64,000 nt of DNA from CAWGAJ01 sp963820545. Its GTDB lineage: Bacteria; Planctomycetota; Planctomycetia; Pirellulales; Thermoguttaceae. The stretch covers positions 62,001 through 126,000 of the forward strand of contig CAWGAJ010000004.1 in the NCBI GenBank assembly GCA_963820545.1. The letters are read 5' to 3'. Below the pieces are notes generated by a model, which searched no databases, was not told where the DNA came from, and saw only the letters and a program-made list of their open reading frames with translations. The stretch's first letter is position 1. Each line of letters begins with the position of its first letter. Shown here in pieces: positions 38,747 through 46,465 of this stretch. A program made the translations under genes and the position numbers.

Positions 38747-38965
38747 ATGGCAAAGGTTCAGAAATCCACCGACTCTTCCAGCCTGGCCGAAGTTGTGGAT
38801 CGCATCCTCGACAAGGGCATCGTGATCGATGCCTGGGCGAAGGTCTCCCTGGTGGGGATCGAGCTGTTGTCGATCGAGGCGCGTGTTGTCATCGCCAGTG
38901 TGGAGACGTACTTGAAGTACGCCGAGGCCATCGGTCTCACCGCCACCGCGGCCATGCCGGCCTAA
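38747..38965 (+). CDS. gvpA: Major gas vesicle structural protein GvpA
   Basis: 72 residues of the highly conserved GvpA fold: SLAEVVDRILDKGIVIDAWAK, VSLVGIELLSIEARVVIASV, then TYLKYAEAIGLTATAA. GvpA polymerises as ribs to form the gas-permeable, water-excluding vesicle shell. The ORF is preceded by AAGGAGTG. A perfect 10-bp hairpin lies 68 bases downstream, so gvpA may be expressed more strongly than the genes that follow. Two diverged paralogues occur at 42564 and 43067. The short N-terminal extension (KVQKSTDSS) and the Ala-rich tail are within family limits. Confidence 0.97.
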   Translation: MAKVQKSTDSSSLAEVVDRILDKGIVIDAWAKVSLVGIELLSIEARVVIASVETYLKYAEAIGLTATAAMPA

Positions 38966-39032
38966 GGGTGAGCGTGTAAGACACACAAAATTTTGACTTC
39001 GATGTCCATGCGGAGGGAGCGTGCCATCTGGT

Positions 39033-39061
39033 CAGCGTATGCCGCATGCCTGCATACGCTG
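39033..39061 (+). promoter_or_regulatory. Perfect 10-bp stem-loop after gvpA
   Basis: Arms CAGCGTATGC and GCATACGCTG with a nine-base loop, in the gap between gvpA and the GvpC-like gene. There is no T-tract, so it is not a classical terminator. It could stabilise the gvpA message or attenuate read-through, as is known for abundant gvpA transcripts elsewhere. Confidence 0.5.
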
Positions 39062-39127
39062 CCGGACTAAGCGCTTCTCTCCGCTGCGGACACTAACGAG
39101 CGCACATTTATAGAAAGGGCTCTCTTT

Positions 39128-39331
39128 ATGACAGTGTTCACCGATTTCTTCACTCAACTGCGGCACAACCTCGACCAGTCCCATCAGGACCGCCAGCATT
39201 TCTATCAACAGACCCGCGCCAGCGTACAGCAACTTGCCCAGCAGGTAAGGAATGATTTGGCGGAGCTGGCCGCGGACTTGCAGGCGGGCGGTAAAGCGTT
39301 TCGCCGCGGACGAAAAAAGAGCAGAAGTTAA
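39128..39331 (+). CDS. Small helical protein, GvpC-like by position and composition
   Basis: 67 residues, almost entirely helical and rich in Gln, Arg and Leu: FFTQLRHNLDQSHQDRQHFY, then TRASVQQLAQQVRNDLAELA and a basic tail (RRGRKKSRS). The spacing of R...F...TR..V..LA....DL resembles one or two units of the GvpC repeat, the protein that clamps the vesicle surface. The gene sits between gvpA and gvpN, exactly the gvpC position of other clusters. It is far shorter than typical GvpC (about 190-300 residues), so the call is tentative. Confidence 0.5.
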   Translation: MTVFTDFFTQLRHNLDQSHQDRQHFYQQTRASVQQLAQQVRNDLAELAADLQAGGKAFRRGRKKSRS

Positions 39332-39480
39332 AACTCGGATTTGTGATTTTCCCGCCAGGCCGGCGGGAAGGAAGTAAAATCGCATTCCATATACCGCAGT
39401 TATAAGACGTACGGCTGGAGGCTATTTTTCAGGAGTTACAGCCGCTTGCAGCACATCGGCACAAGAGAAGGACGCTCTTT

Positions 39481-40458
39481 ATGCAATTGATGAGTCAAGT
39501 GATTGACCAAGGAAATGGTGAAGACCGGCAGGCCGAGCATCGGCCGCTGCTGACCGCGCCAATGGGGGTCGAGCCTCGACCGAGTAAACAGTTTGTTTTG
39601 ACGCCCCAGGTGGAAGCAATTGTAGAACGGGCCTTAGCCTATATCGGGGCAGGCTACCCTGTGAATCTTGCCGGCCCGGCAGGGACTGGTAAGACCACGC
39701 TAGCTCTCCATCTGGCAGCGCAGCTCGGCCAGCCGGTTGTTCTGATCCATGGTGATGACGAGTTCGGCAGTTCTGATCTCATCGGAGGCGATCACGGCTA
39801 TCGCAAGAGTAAACTCGTCGATAACTTCATCCATTCCGTGGTAAAGACCGAAGAGATTATGCGCACTTTGTGGATCGACAACCGCTTGACCACTGCCTGC
39901 CGTTACGGCCACACGCTGGTTTACGACGAATTCACGCGCAGCCGCCCGGAAGCGAACAATGCCCTGCTGAGCGTGCTAGGCGAGAGCTTGCTGAATCTGC
40001 CCAAACTTTCCTACAGTGGCGATGGATATTTAAAGGTCCATCCTAATTTCCGTGCCATCTTCACTTCCAACCCGCAGGAATACGCAGGGGTTCATACCAG
40101 CCAGGACGCCCTGCTAGACCGGCTGATCACCATCCACACAGATTACTACGACCGTGAGACGGAGATTGCCATCACGGCGTCCAAAAGCGGGATTACGCCC
40201 GCCGATGCCGCACGGATTGTGGATGTTGTCCGCAATATTCGTTGCCGGAATACGACAAGACACCGGCCCAGCATCCGCGCGGCGATTATCATCGCCCGCG
40301 TTCTGGCTCATCGCCGCGCGGCTTGCGATCCATCAGATCCCCTCTTCCGCGCCATCTGTTGCGATGTTTTGAGCGTAGGCACTGGCGGCGGCAAATCGCT
40401 CGAATCCGAGGAGATTATCGCCGCAATTGAAGAGGTGTTTTGCAATGCAAAGATGTAA
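39481..40458 (+). CDS. gvpN: Gas vesicle AAA+ ATPase GvpN
   Basis: 325 residues, MoxR-like AAA+: Walker A LAGPAGTGKTTLALHLA (65-72), HGDDEFGSSDLIGGDHGYRK, Walker B-type TLVYDEFTRSRPEANNALLSV and sensor FRAIFTSNPQEYAG. These are diagnostic of GvpN, which stimulates vesicle growth. The gene follows the GvpC-like gene by 149 bases. The C-terminus (RPSIRAAIIIARVL, SLESEEIIAAIEEVF) matches family length. Frame intact. Confidence 0.96.
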   Translation: MQLMSQVIDQGNGEDRQAEHRPLLTAPMGVEPRPSKQFVLTPQVEAIVERALAYIGAGYPVNLAGPAGTGKTTLALHLAAQLGQPVVLIHGDDEFGSSDLIGGDHGYRKSKLVDNFIHSVVKTEEIMRTLWIDNRLTTACRYGHTLVYDEFTRSRPEANNALLSVLGESLLNLPKLSYSGDGYLKVHPNFRAIFTSNPQEYAGVHTSQDALLDRLITIHTDYYDRETEIAITASKSGITPADAARIVDVVRNIRCRNTTRHRPSIRAAIIIARVLAHRRAACDPSDPLFRAICCDVLSVGTGGGKSLESEEIIAAIEEVFCNAKM

Positions 40459-40521
40459 TCAGTCGTTGCAGGTTGGAAACGTGGTCCGGGTTGGAAACCT
40501 ACACTAAGAAAGGAGTCTCTC

Positions 40522-40818
40522 GTGACTGCCAAAACACACAAAAGTTTGCACGATCTGCGGACCATGAGCGGACGGATCACCGACGCGGAAAAGCCACAAC
40601 GCCGCTATGTCCGACTAGCAATTTTGGAATTAGAGAAGGTCCGCCGCAACAAGGAGATGGCCCGCGCGATTCGGCAGGTGAAGGATCTTGATCGGCGGCT
40701 AAGAGAGATCACATATGAGCAAGGGCGATTACTGACAGAGGCGTCCCCGGTTGCAGCGGTCCTGCCCGAAGCACCGGCGCCTACACAACCACCTTCAGCC
40801 GTGACCATTACGTATTGA
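40522..40818 (+). CDS. Small conserved gas-vesicle-locus protein (GvpV-like by position)
   Basis: 98 residues. The first part (KSLHDLRTMSGRITDAEKPQ) is followed by a basic helix, RRYVRLAILELEKVRRNKEM and IRQVKDLDRRLREI, likely coiled coil, and a Pro/Ala-rich tail. A protein of this kind, with a LRTMxGRIT start, lies after gvpN in other bacterial gas-vesicle loci, where one counterpart is called GvpV. That link is from memory and position. No enzymatic motif is present. It lies 9 bases from the next gene, so it is probably cotranscribed. Confidence 0.6.
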   Translation: MTAKTHKSLHDLRTMSGRITDAEKPQRRYVRLAILELEKVRRNKEMARAIRQVKDLDRRLREITYEQGRLLTEASPVAAVLPEAPAPTQPPSAVTITY

Positions 40819-40827
40819 GGCCCTGCC

Positions 40828-41130
40828 ATGAGCAGTAACCAAGCTCCTAACAGCGGACCGTCGCTCATAGAAGCTCAAACTGTGGTGCGCGACTTCCTCA
40901 AGCAGGCCTTGCCCGACGTTCGACGTGTGGACATTACCAAGGTGGCAAAGCCGGAGATTGACGGCGCCAACTGGGAAGCCGAGGCCGACGTCTGGCAACC
41001 CAATCCCACGGTCCAGGCGTTACACCTCGAAACCCAGCAGCCCGTGTTGGACCAGCAACGTTACTTGGTCCGGCTAGACACCCTGTTGAACGTTGTGGCC
41101 TATGAAATAGCCGAGGCGCTGCGAGATTAG
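40828..41130 (+). CDS. Small gas-vesicle-locus protein, possibly GvpO-like
   Basis: 100 residues. Alpha helix LIEAQTVVRDFLKQALPDVR, then beta-rich NWEAEADVWQPNPTVQALHL, a YLVRLD strand and a C-terminal helix (LLNVVAYEIAEALRD). The W-x-x-E-x-x-V and YEI elements recall the GvpO domain (DGW..EVEV..Y), but the match is weak. It sits between the GvpV-like and zinc-ribbon genes. Accept as a conserved accessory gene; the GvpO label is a hypothesis. Confidence 0.5.
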   Translation: MSSNQAPNSGPSLIEAQTVVRDFLKQALPDVRRVDITKVAKPEIDGANWEAEADVWQPNPTVQALHLETQQPVLDQQRYLVRLDTLLNVVAYEIAEALRD

Positions 41131-41164
41131 GTGCTTCGAAAATAACGGAAAAAGGTACCAAGCC

Positions 41165-41356
41165 ATGAAAGTGAACTGCCTTTCCTGCGGTCATGTCCTC
41201 GACTTGCGCGACTCGTATGACGAATACGACGGACAAGTACGCTGCTTTGTCTGCGGCGCCCTGCTGGCCATCCGGACGAGGGACGGACAGGTTAAGTGGG
41301 TGGAACTAGTGGGAAATATTTCATCCAGTACAGACAACGTGCAGCGGACAGCATAG
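41165..41356 (+). CDS. Small zinc-ribbon protein in the gas-vesicle locus
   Basis: 63 residues: MKVNCLSCGHVLDLRDSYDE then VRCFVCGALLAIRTRDG. Two CxxC knuckles about 22 residues apart form a plausible zinc ribbon; the rest is a short beta-strand and a polar tail. Its ATG follows AAAGGTACCAAGCC. No gas-vesicle family name applies that I know. It may bind RNA, DNA or a partner protein; its inclusion between gvpO-like and gvpF genes on one strand argues for a role in the locus. Confidence 0.6.
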   Translation: MKVNCLSCGHVLDLRDSYDEYDGQVRCFVCGALLAIRTRDGQVKWVELVGNISSSTDNVQRTA

Positions 41357-41480
41357 CCGAGGCGTGCTCACTAACAAAAATGCCACCGCAATGTACTCTT
41401 GCGGATTGTGGCCGTGAATTCCGTTTCAGAGTACAGCGGGGCGCTGAAGGATGAACAATTTATCGTGAGAAAGGATTCCC

Positions 41481-42242
41481 ATGACAACAGCAACGATTAC
41501 GGAAACCGGCTTATATCTGTATGGAATCACTCTGGCGTCTGAAACGAAGCCAGCACTACCACCCGGCATCGCAGGCGCCGCAGTAGATCTGGTGATCGAA
41601 GGGCCGCTGGCGGCTGTAGTCACGCGCCTGGAGGCCGACAAGATTCGCCCGCAGCGCGCCAATCTCGCCGCACATCATCAGGTTCTTCGCGATTTGGCTG
41701 CGCATCAGCCTGTCCTGCCCGTTGCCTTCGGCACCATGGCCGACGGCCTGAAGCATCTGCGAGAGATCCTCGGCCGCAACCGGGACACACTAATCGAGCG
41801 GCTTCAGGTTCTTCAGGGCACGGTGGAAATGATGCTCAAGATCTTCTGGGAAACCGCCAACATCTTCGAGTTCTTTGTCGCCAGCAACCAGGAATTGGAG
41901 CAGATGCGTAACCGGCTGTTCCGTCCGGGAAAAAATCCGACCTTCGAAGAGAAGCTGGCATTAGGCAAAATGTTTGAGACCCTAGTCCAGGAGAACCGCC
42001 AGCGTCACACGGCGCGGGTGACTAAGGCCCTGGCCCCCTATTGCATCGAAGTTCGCACAATGGACTGTAGTGAAGAGCGGATGATTATGAAACTCGCCTG
42101 CCTGGTAAAAAAGGGTCGCATTGAACAGTGGGAAAAAGGCGTTGAAGAAACCGCGCGCCTGTTCGACAACCATTACTGTTTTCAGTACAGCGGCCCTTGG
42201 GCCCCGTACAACTTTGCCGAAGTCAATCTGGAGTTAAGCTAG
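41481..42242 (+). CDS. gvpF: Gas vesicle protein GvpF/GvpL
   Basis: 253 residues. GLYLYGITLASETKP and AHQPVLPVAFGTMADGLKHL form the N-domain, and the C-terminus has QYSGPWAPYNFAEVNLEL, the GPWxPYxF hallmark of the family. The best full-length GvpF in the window. Its stop is immediately followed by the gvpG ATG (42243), a tight gvpF-gvpG pair, as in most clusters. It likely binds GvpA monomers and starts vesicle nucleation. Confidence 0.94.
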   Translation: MTTATITETGLYLYGITLASETKPALPPGIAGAAVDLVIEGPLAAVVTRLEADKIRPQRANLAAHHQVLRDLAAHQPVLPVAFGTMADGLKHLREILGRNRDTLIERLQVLQGTVEMMLKIFWETANIFEFFVASNQELEQMRNRLFRPGKNPTFEEKLALGKMFETLVQENRQRHTARVTKALAPYCIEVRTMDCSEERMIMKLACLVKKGRIEQWEKGVEETARLFDNHYCFQYSGPWAPYNFAEVNLELS

Positions 42243-42497
42243 ATGTTTTTAGTTGACGATCTGTTGCTGAGTCCCGTGAAAGGTTTGATGGCCATCGGCC
42301 GCCGCGTGCGGCAAGCCGCCCGCCAGGAATTTGAACAACAGCAGCGGACAATCGTCACTAATCTGTCGGAACTTCATCACCTGGCTGAAACGAACCAGAT
42401 CGGCCAAAATGACTTCGACGTGCGGGAAACCGACTTGCTGGAGCGTCTGGAGAAAATCCAAGAGATGCTCGATAGCATGGAGGAAGTGGAAGGCTGA
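42243..42497 (+). CDS. gvpG: Gas vesicle protein GvpG
   Basis: 84 residues: FLVDDLLLSPVKGLMAIGRR is the GvpG opening motif, followed by a long amphipathic helix with VRETDLLERLEKIQEML. GvpG is a minor assembly protein that acts with GvpF/L. It directly abuts gvpF. After its stop comes a 50-bp inverted repeat (42499-42548) before the next gvp gene. Confidence 0.93.
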   Translation: MFLVDDLLLSPVKGLMAIGRRVRQAARQEFEQQQRTIVTNLSELHHLAETNQIGQNDFDVRETDLLERLEKIQEMLDSMEEVEG

Positions 42498-42498
42498 G

Positions 42499-42548
42499 AA
42501 AGGGGACTGTCCCGATTTTTGCGTAGCGAAAATGGGACTGTCCCCTTT
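42499..42548. repeat. GGGACTGTCCC inverted repeat inside the gas-vesicle operon
   Basis: Arms AAAGGGGACTGTCCC and GGGACTGTCCCCTTT, with ATTTTTGCGTAGCGAAAAT between. It is a second copy of the repeat at 3178-3224 and separates gvpG from the gvpA/J paralogue, providing a spurious upstream ATG (42519). Confidence 0.75.
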
Positions 42549-42563
42549 GGATGGGAACAAGCC

Positions 42564-42767
42564 ATGGAACAAACAGCCGACCTGATCGAAGTCGAGGATT
42601 GCACGCTGGTCGAACTGCTGGATCGCCTTTTGCATAAAGGCGTAGTCTTGGCCGGCGATCTGACAATCACCGTAGCCGACATCGAGTTGATCTACCTCCG
42701 CCTCCAACTGACACTGTGCTCCGTTGATACGGCGCGGAAAGCGGGCTGGCTGGGAGCCTTGTCATGA
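42564..42767 (+). CDS. GvpA-family minor protein (GvpJ/M/S type)
   Basis: 67 residues: CTLVELLDRLLHKGVVLAGD, then LTITVADIELIYLRLQLTLC and VDTARKAGWL. The GvpA fold is clear, but the replacement of the rib-surface residues, with LAGDLTITVADIELIYL, is that of the minor GvpJ/GvpM/GvpS class rather than of the shell GvpA. I start at 42564 (MEQTADL) because the earlier ATG lies in the inserted repeat. Its stop overlaps the gvpK start (42764), so the two are coupled. Confidence 0.88.
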   Translation: MEQTADLIEVEDCTLVELLDRLLHKGVVLAGDLTITVADIELIYLRLQLTLCSVDTARKAGWLGALS

Positions 42768-43042
42768 AGGATTTTGTGCCGCCGCGAATCCGCCTCGATC
42801 CGGAAAATGTCCGCAACGGACTGGCGCAATTGGTGTTGACGTTGGTGGAAACGCTGCGCGAATTGCTCGAACGGCAGGCAATTCGCCGTATGGATGCCGG
42901 TTCGCTGACCAAAGATCAAGTCGAACGCCTCGGGCAGACTTTTTGCCGGCTGGCCGAGGAAATCCAACGGCTTAAAGAACACTTCGGCTTTGAGGACGGG
43001 GACCTCAACCTGGATCTTGGCCCTCTGGGAAAACTCCGGTAA
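42764..43042 (+). CDS. gvpK: Gas vesicle protein GvpK
   Basis: 92 residues: RIRLDPENVRNGLAQLVLTL, VETLRELLERQAIRRMDAGS, LTKDQVERLGQTFCRLAEEI and a DLNLDLGPLGKL tail, all diagnostic for GvpK, a conserved minor protein needed for vesicle formation. The start overlaps the previous gene by four bases. It is followed after 24 bases by another GvpA-family gene. Confidence 0.95.
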   Translation: MKDFVPPRIRLDPENVRNGLAQLVLTLVETLRELLERQAIRRMDAGSLTKDQVERLGQTFCRLAEEIQRLKEHFGFEDGDLNLDLGPLGKLR

Positions 43043-43066
43043 AAAACAATATCAGGGATTAGAATA

Positions 43067-43402
43067 ATGGCCCACACCCAGCTCATTACGCGAGCGACCC
43101 ACTCTGAAGGCCTGGCCGATGTCCTCGAACGCGTCCTGGATAAGGGATTGGTCATTGCCGGCGATATCAAGATCAAAATTTGCGACGTCGAATTGTTGAG
43201 CATTCAGATCCGGTTGGTGCTATGCTCTGTGGACAAAGCCCGGGAAATGGGATTGACCTGGTGGTGGCAAGAGTCCGCGCATGCAGTGCCGCCTCCGCCA
43301 CATAGCCACCCGGCCCCCCTGCTCGCATCCGATCCTACTCGCACGCAGTGGCAGGAGTTCATGCAGTCTCAACAGGCCATACCCGCGAAAAAACATAGCT
43401 GA
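43067..43402 (+). CDS. GvpA-family minor protein (GvpJ/S type) with Pro/His-rich tail
   Basis: 111 residues. The core GLADVLERVLDKGLVIAGDI, KIKICDVELLSIQIRLVLCS and VDKAREMG is a GvpA-type fold of the minor class. A C-terminal extension (WWWQESAHAVPPPPHSHPAP) of about 50 residues is proline- and histidine-rich. It is the last gene of the plus-strand gvp arm. Downstream DNA is non-coding and then island relics. Confidence 0.88.
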   Translation: MAHTQLITRATHSEGLADVLERVLDKGLVIAGDIKIKICDVELLSIQIRLVLCSVDKAREMGLTWWWQESAHAVPPPPHSHPAPLLASDPTRTQWQEFMQSQQAIPAKKHS

Positions 43403-43790
43403 ATGTAGCGGCTCTAAAAACATTCACTCGGGAGCACCTAATCGCTTGCCGGCCAGCAGAGGCATGCAAAATCCCAACCCTCGGTTTAGATGACCGATGC
43501 GCATGTTGCGTAAGCTCTAATAACACAAACCACTTACGACAACCGTAAAACTCCCTGGGGCTCGTGTTGGTGCTGTGCTGAAAATGTGCAATCGAAATCC
43601 TATTACGGTGTTACGGATTATCTGTTTTATGGATTTTTTACCCTGCAATTTTTTCCTCTTGCAGCCAACACTCTCTGGACATTCGACTCCATTAATCATC
43701 CAACGGCCACTTTGATCCATCTTTGTGCAGGCATTTCTTGGTTTTCATAGCGGCTTTGTTTTTGATGAGCACGTCCGTGTTTTTTCTTAA
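43403..43790. other. Spacer after the gas-vesicle operon
   Basis: About 390 bases with no recognised gene and no convincing intrinsic terminator. It forms the border between the gas-vesicle arm and the relic island. Confidence 0.4.
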
Positions 43791-44215
43791 ACGGCCAGCC
43801 TCACCCACGAGTCCTACGTCTACGACGGCAACGGCAACCGGATGAGTGCCACTGGCTCTGCCAGTGTGGTCGGCGTGAACAACCGGCTCAAATTCGACGG
43901 CACGTATAATTACATGTACGACGCCGAGGGGAACCTTACGTTGCGGTGGAAAATATCTGATTGGTCAATTACCGAATACGCCTATGACCATCGCAACCGG
44001 CTGACCAGTGTGACCACGTGCGCCTGTTCGGGCGGGCCGGCCACCTCGAGCGTGGAGTACACCTACGACTATCAGAACCGGCAAATCCGCCGCGCTTACG
44101 ACGACGACGGCACGGCCGGCACGGATTCCACGACCTACACCTACAACGTCTACCAGGGCGACGACCTGTTTTTGGAATTTTCCGATGCCGACAAACTGAA
44201 TAATCCTACCGAGCC
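43791..44215 (+). pseudogene. RHS/YD-repeat protein fragment
   Basis: Read from 43791: YVYDGNGNRM, YNYMYDAEGNLTLR, EYAYDHRNRLTSV, VEYTYDYQNRQIRRAYDDDG and VYQGDDLFLEFSDAD. These are YD/RHS repeats from the shell of a large polymorphic RHS-type protein. Both ends are missing: there is a stop directly upstream and the tail changes abruptly to GAATTCCCGAATTCC repeats. A relic of the kind found in islands. Confidence 0.85.
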
Positions 44216-44273
44216 GACAATCGTATCTCATTCCAATTCGAATTCCCGAATTCCCGAATTCCGAATCCGAATT

Positions 44274-44372
44274 CCGGGGACACAATACTTAATTTGGACA
44301 TATGGGTAGTTTGTGCTTGTTGGAACACGTAAAATCTATCCCAATTTGCCATAAATAGTATTGTGTCCCCGG
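44274..44372. repeat. Perfect 16-bp inverted repeat GGGGACACAATACT family
   Basis: Arms CCGGGGACACAATACT (44274-44289) and AGTATTGTGTCCCCGG (44357-44372) flank 67 bases. A single arm recurs at 6904-6919, next to the truncated RAYT copy. Likely RAYT/REP-type palindrome ends. Confidence 0.7.
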
Positions 44373-44379
44373 AATATTT

Positions 44380-44571
44380 CGTGTAACCGACGCCCAAGCT
44401 ATCGAACAAACCGGGACAATGGAAGACCGGTTCAATCGGTTATTTCTGCGAACGCTTCGGGCGTTGGCCGACTTGCGCCGTCGCTCTCAGCCTGTGGTGA
44501 TCCGTCGCGCGGGGCAGGTGAATGTCGGTCGGCAGCAAGTCAACCTGACGCGCGAAGGCACAGATGAATAG
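44380..44571 (+). pseudogene. C-terminal fragment of a small conserved protein
   Basis: An open frame ending at 44571 encodes AQAIEQTGTMEDRFNRLFLR, TLRALADLRRR and AGQVNVGRQQVNLTREG. The pattern (LFLRTLRALxDLRR...AGQVNVxxQQVN) resembles the tail of conserved hypothetical proteins in Planctomycetota and Proteobacteria. An ATG at 44419 would give only 50 residues. The upstream part is replaced by the repeat at 44274-44372, so I treat it as a remnant. Confidence 0.5.
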
Positions 44572-45581
44572 GCCGGCGATTAGGAAACTTGCTGCAAATC
44601 GGTTTTCTCCCGGTAGGACAACCTACATTGCTGCAATGAAGGCCGGAAGATCGCCTCAACAATTCGCAGCGGATGTTTTGGAAGTGTGCGGCGTGGATGT
44701 TTACCGGCGACTCTTTGTGGTTCTTCAGCCCTCCCTAGGATGATCTTCGTGTTCCCACCCATTTACTCTATAGCCGCGAAAGCTCCATCCCCCATAAAAA
44801 TAGGCTAATTCCTTGTAAATTTGCATCTAAAATTAGTCATCCATGTTTAAAGTTTTTGGACAATCTTCGGGCGGCTGTTTTACTAATGGTGTTGACAAAA
44901 TGCAACAGCGTTGAAATTCGCCAATGACTACTTGATTTTCTTTGCATCGTCCAAGTAGCAGTAGTACCACACCCACATACGACCTGGGATGATTGTGCTG
45001 GTTTTTCGGCACCGAATAAATACCTGATATCGCCCGCAAAAAAGCCTGGGACTTTGAACTGTAAACTAAATTTCTCTATAACTAATCCGGTTTGACAAGC
45101 TTTGTTTTTTAACACATAATTTTTCAGGGCGTTATTATAACCAGCCATTCCTATTCAGGACAAGGCTTAGGTTAGGTCGGACTTACTTTTCAACTACGTC
45201 TTACTCTTAGCAAAGTCTGGGAGGTTGCGTGTATTAAGCGATCTTAATAGATCGAAGTTTTCACTTTTCTCGTCCTAAAACTACTGTAAATCCGTACACA
45301 AATATCGATGGTTCAACCCCCCTCAAAAGATAGTGACATTGTTAATAGAATCGTTTCTCGGAACTCGTTTTGGGCAATCAACTTGCCAGTGACAACGTTT
45401 TGAGTGTAAACAACGCTCGAAAACCGTGGCAACACCCCAATTCCAAGATATTACCTTCGGCAAAGAATGCCATTTCATTGTCTCTGAGTTCCAATAGTAT
45501 AAAGCCGCTGCTCATCGGCAAACGCGGCTCATCCAACTTCTGTACTTTAGTCAAAGGGTAAGAGGATATAATAATAAGGGA
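44572..45581. other. About 1 kb without a recognised gene
   Basis: AT-rich stretch with small open frames on both strands (44837-45148 minus, 45370-45561 plus) that show no family signature. It belongs to the relic island between the RHS and SUMF1 fragments. Confidence 0.4.
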
Positions 45582-45912
45582 TTAGGCAATCCGACGGCAC
45601 CACCAGATCCATGCGGTCATAACGCCAGCTATGAGTATGGTGATGCTACCGGGCTATGGAACGACGCTCGCCACGCAGAAAACCGATGTTGTTGCTTTTA
45701 TTATATGGGTAAGCGTAGAGGTATCGGTTTGAAGCATGCAAGGTGATCGTGATGTGATATTGAATGCTCCGGCGCGCACACCACGTGTCGAGGTGTCAAC
45801 TATCGTTTCATTAAATTCATTCACATTTCCGCCCTGATCGAATGTACCATAAGGGCTGTAACTGTTCTCAAACTCGCCTACAGGAGTGGTTCCGCCCGGG
45901 TAGCTAATAGTA
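45582..45912 (-). pseudogene. Decayed SUMF1-domain PEP-CTERM gene
   Basis: On the minus strand: SYPGGTTPVGEFENSYSPYG, TFDQGGNVNEFNETI and RGVRAGAFN match the formylglycine-enzyme-like (SUMF1) domain of the intact gene at 46989-48543. It ends FCVASVVP*PGSITILIAG and AWIWWCRRIA, where the stop replaces the Glu of a VPEP sorting motif. Frames also slip between GAFN and VAS. The 5' end is cut off at the integrase relic (45913). A genuine pseudogene. Confidence 0.8.
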
Positions 45913-46401
45913 TACCTTCGCCTTGCTGATCTCGATTGGGAACGCGGAGCAATGACTGTTAGATCGCCAAAAACCGAAGGACACGTCTAAGGGCAGCGCA
46001 TAGTACCAATGTTTGCTCAATTGCGCCCATATTTGGAAGAGGCTTGGACTATGGCCCGGGAGGGACAAACCAATGTGATTCCAGAGGATATGTACCTTCC
46101 AGCGGCACACGGTCCACGCGGCTGGGTAAACTGCAATCTGCGGACTACCTTTGAGAAAATCGTCAAGAGAGCGGGCTTGGAGCCTTGGCCCCGATTATTC
46201 CATGCCCTGCGGGCAAGCTGCGAAAGCGACCTGGCCCGAGAGTATCCAATTACCACAGTCTGCCGGTGGATTGGCAACACGGTATCTATAGCAGCGCGGC
46301 ACTATGTCCAAGTGACTGATGAAGATTTTCGACGTGCATTCGGCGCGGCGCAGAATCCGGCGCAGCAACCGTCAGAATTGGTCCGCAAGGCCACGCAATG
46401 A
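45913..46401 (+). pseudogene. Tyrosine recombinase/integrase C-terminal remnant adjacent to ssrA
   Basis: YLRLADLDWERGAMTVRSPK, then an in-frame TAA near 45988, then VPMFAQLRPYLEEAW, RAGLEPWPRLFHALRASCES (the HxxR-like box) and CRWIGNTVSIAARHYVQVTD with the catalytic Tyr. This is the catalytic half of a phage-type integrase with a nonsense mutation and no N-terminus. Its 3' end lies 64 bases from the 3' end of the tmRNA gene, a favoured integration site. Confidence 0.8.
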
Positions 46402-46440
46402 AAAAATAAAACCCCCGCAATTGCCGAGAATTGCGAGGGC
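46402..46440 (-). terminator. Intrinsic terminator of ssrA
   Basis: On the minus strand, CCCTCGCAATT and AATTGCGGGGG form an 11-bp stem with loop CTCGGC, followed by TTTTATTTTTT. It sits 26 bases downstream of the tmRNA 3' end. Confidence 0.85.
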
Positions 46441-46465
46441 TTGCGATACTGTACAAGTATCCAGA

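Noticed and set aside
42519..42563. Earlier start for the GvpA/J paralogue
   Set aside because: The 15 added residues are encoded by the dispersed palindrome, not by gvp sequence.
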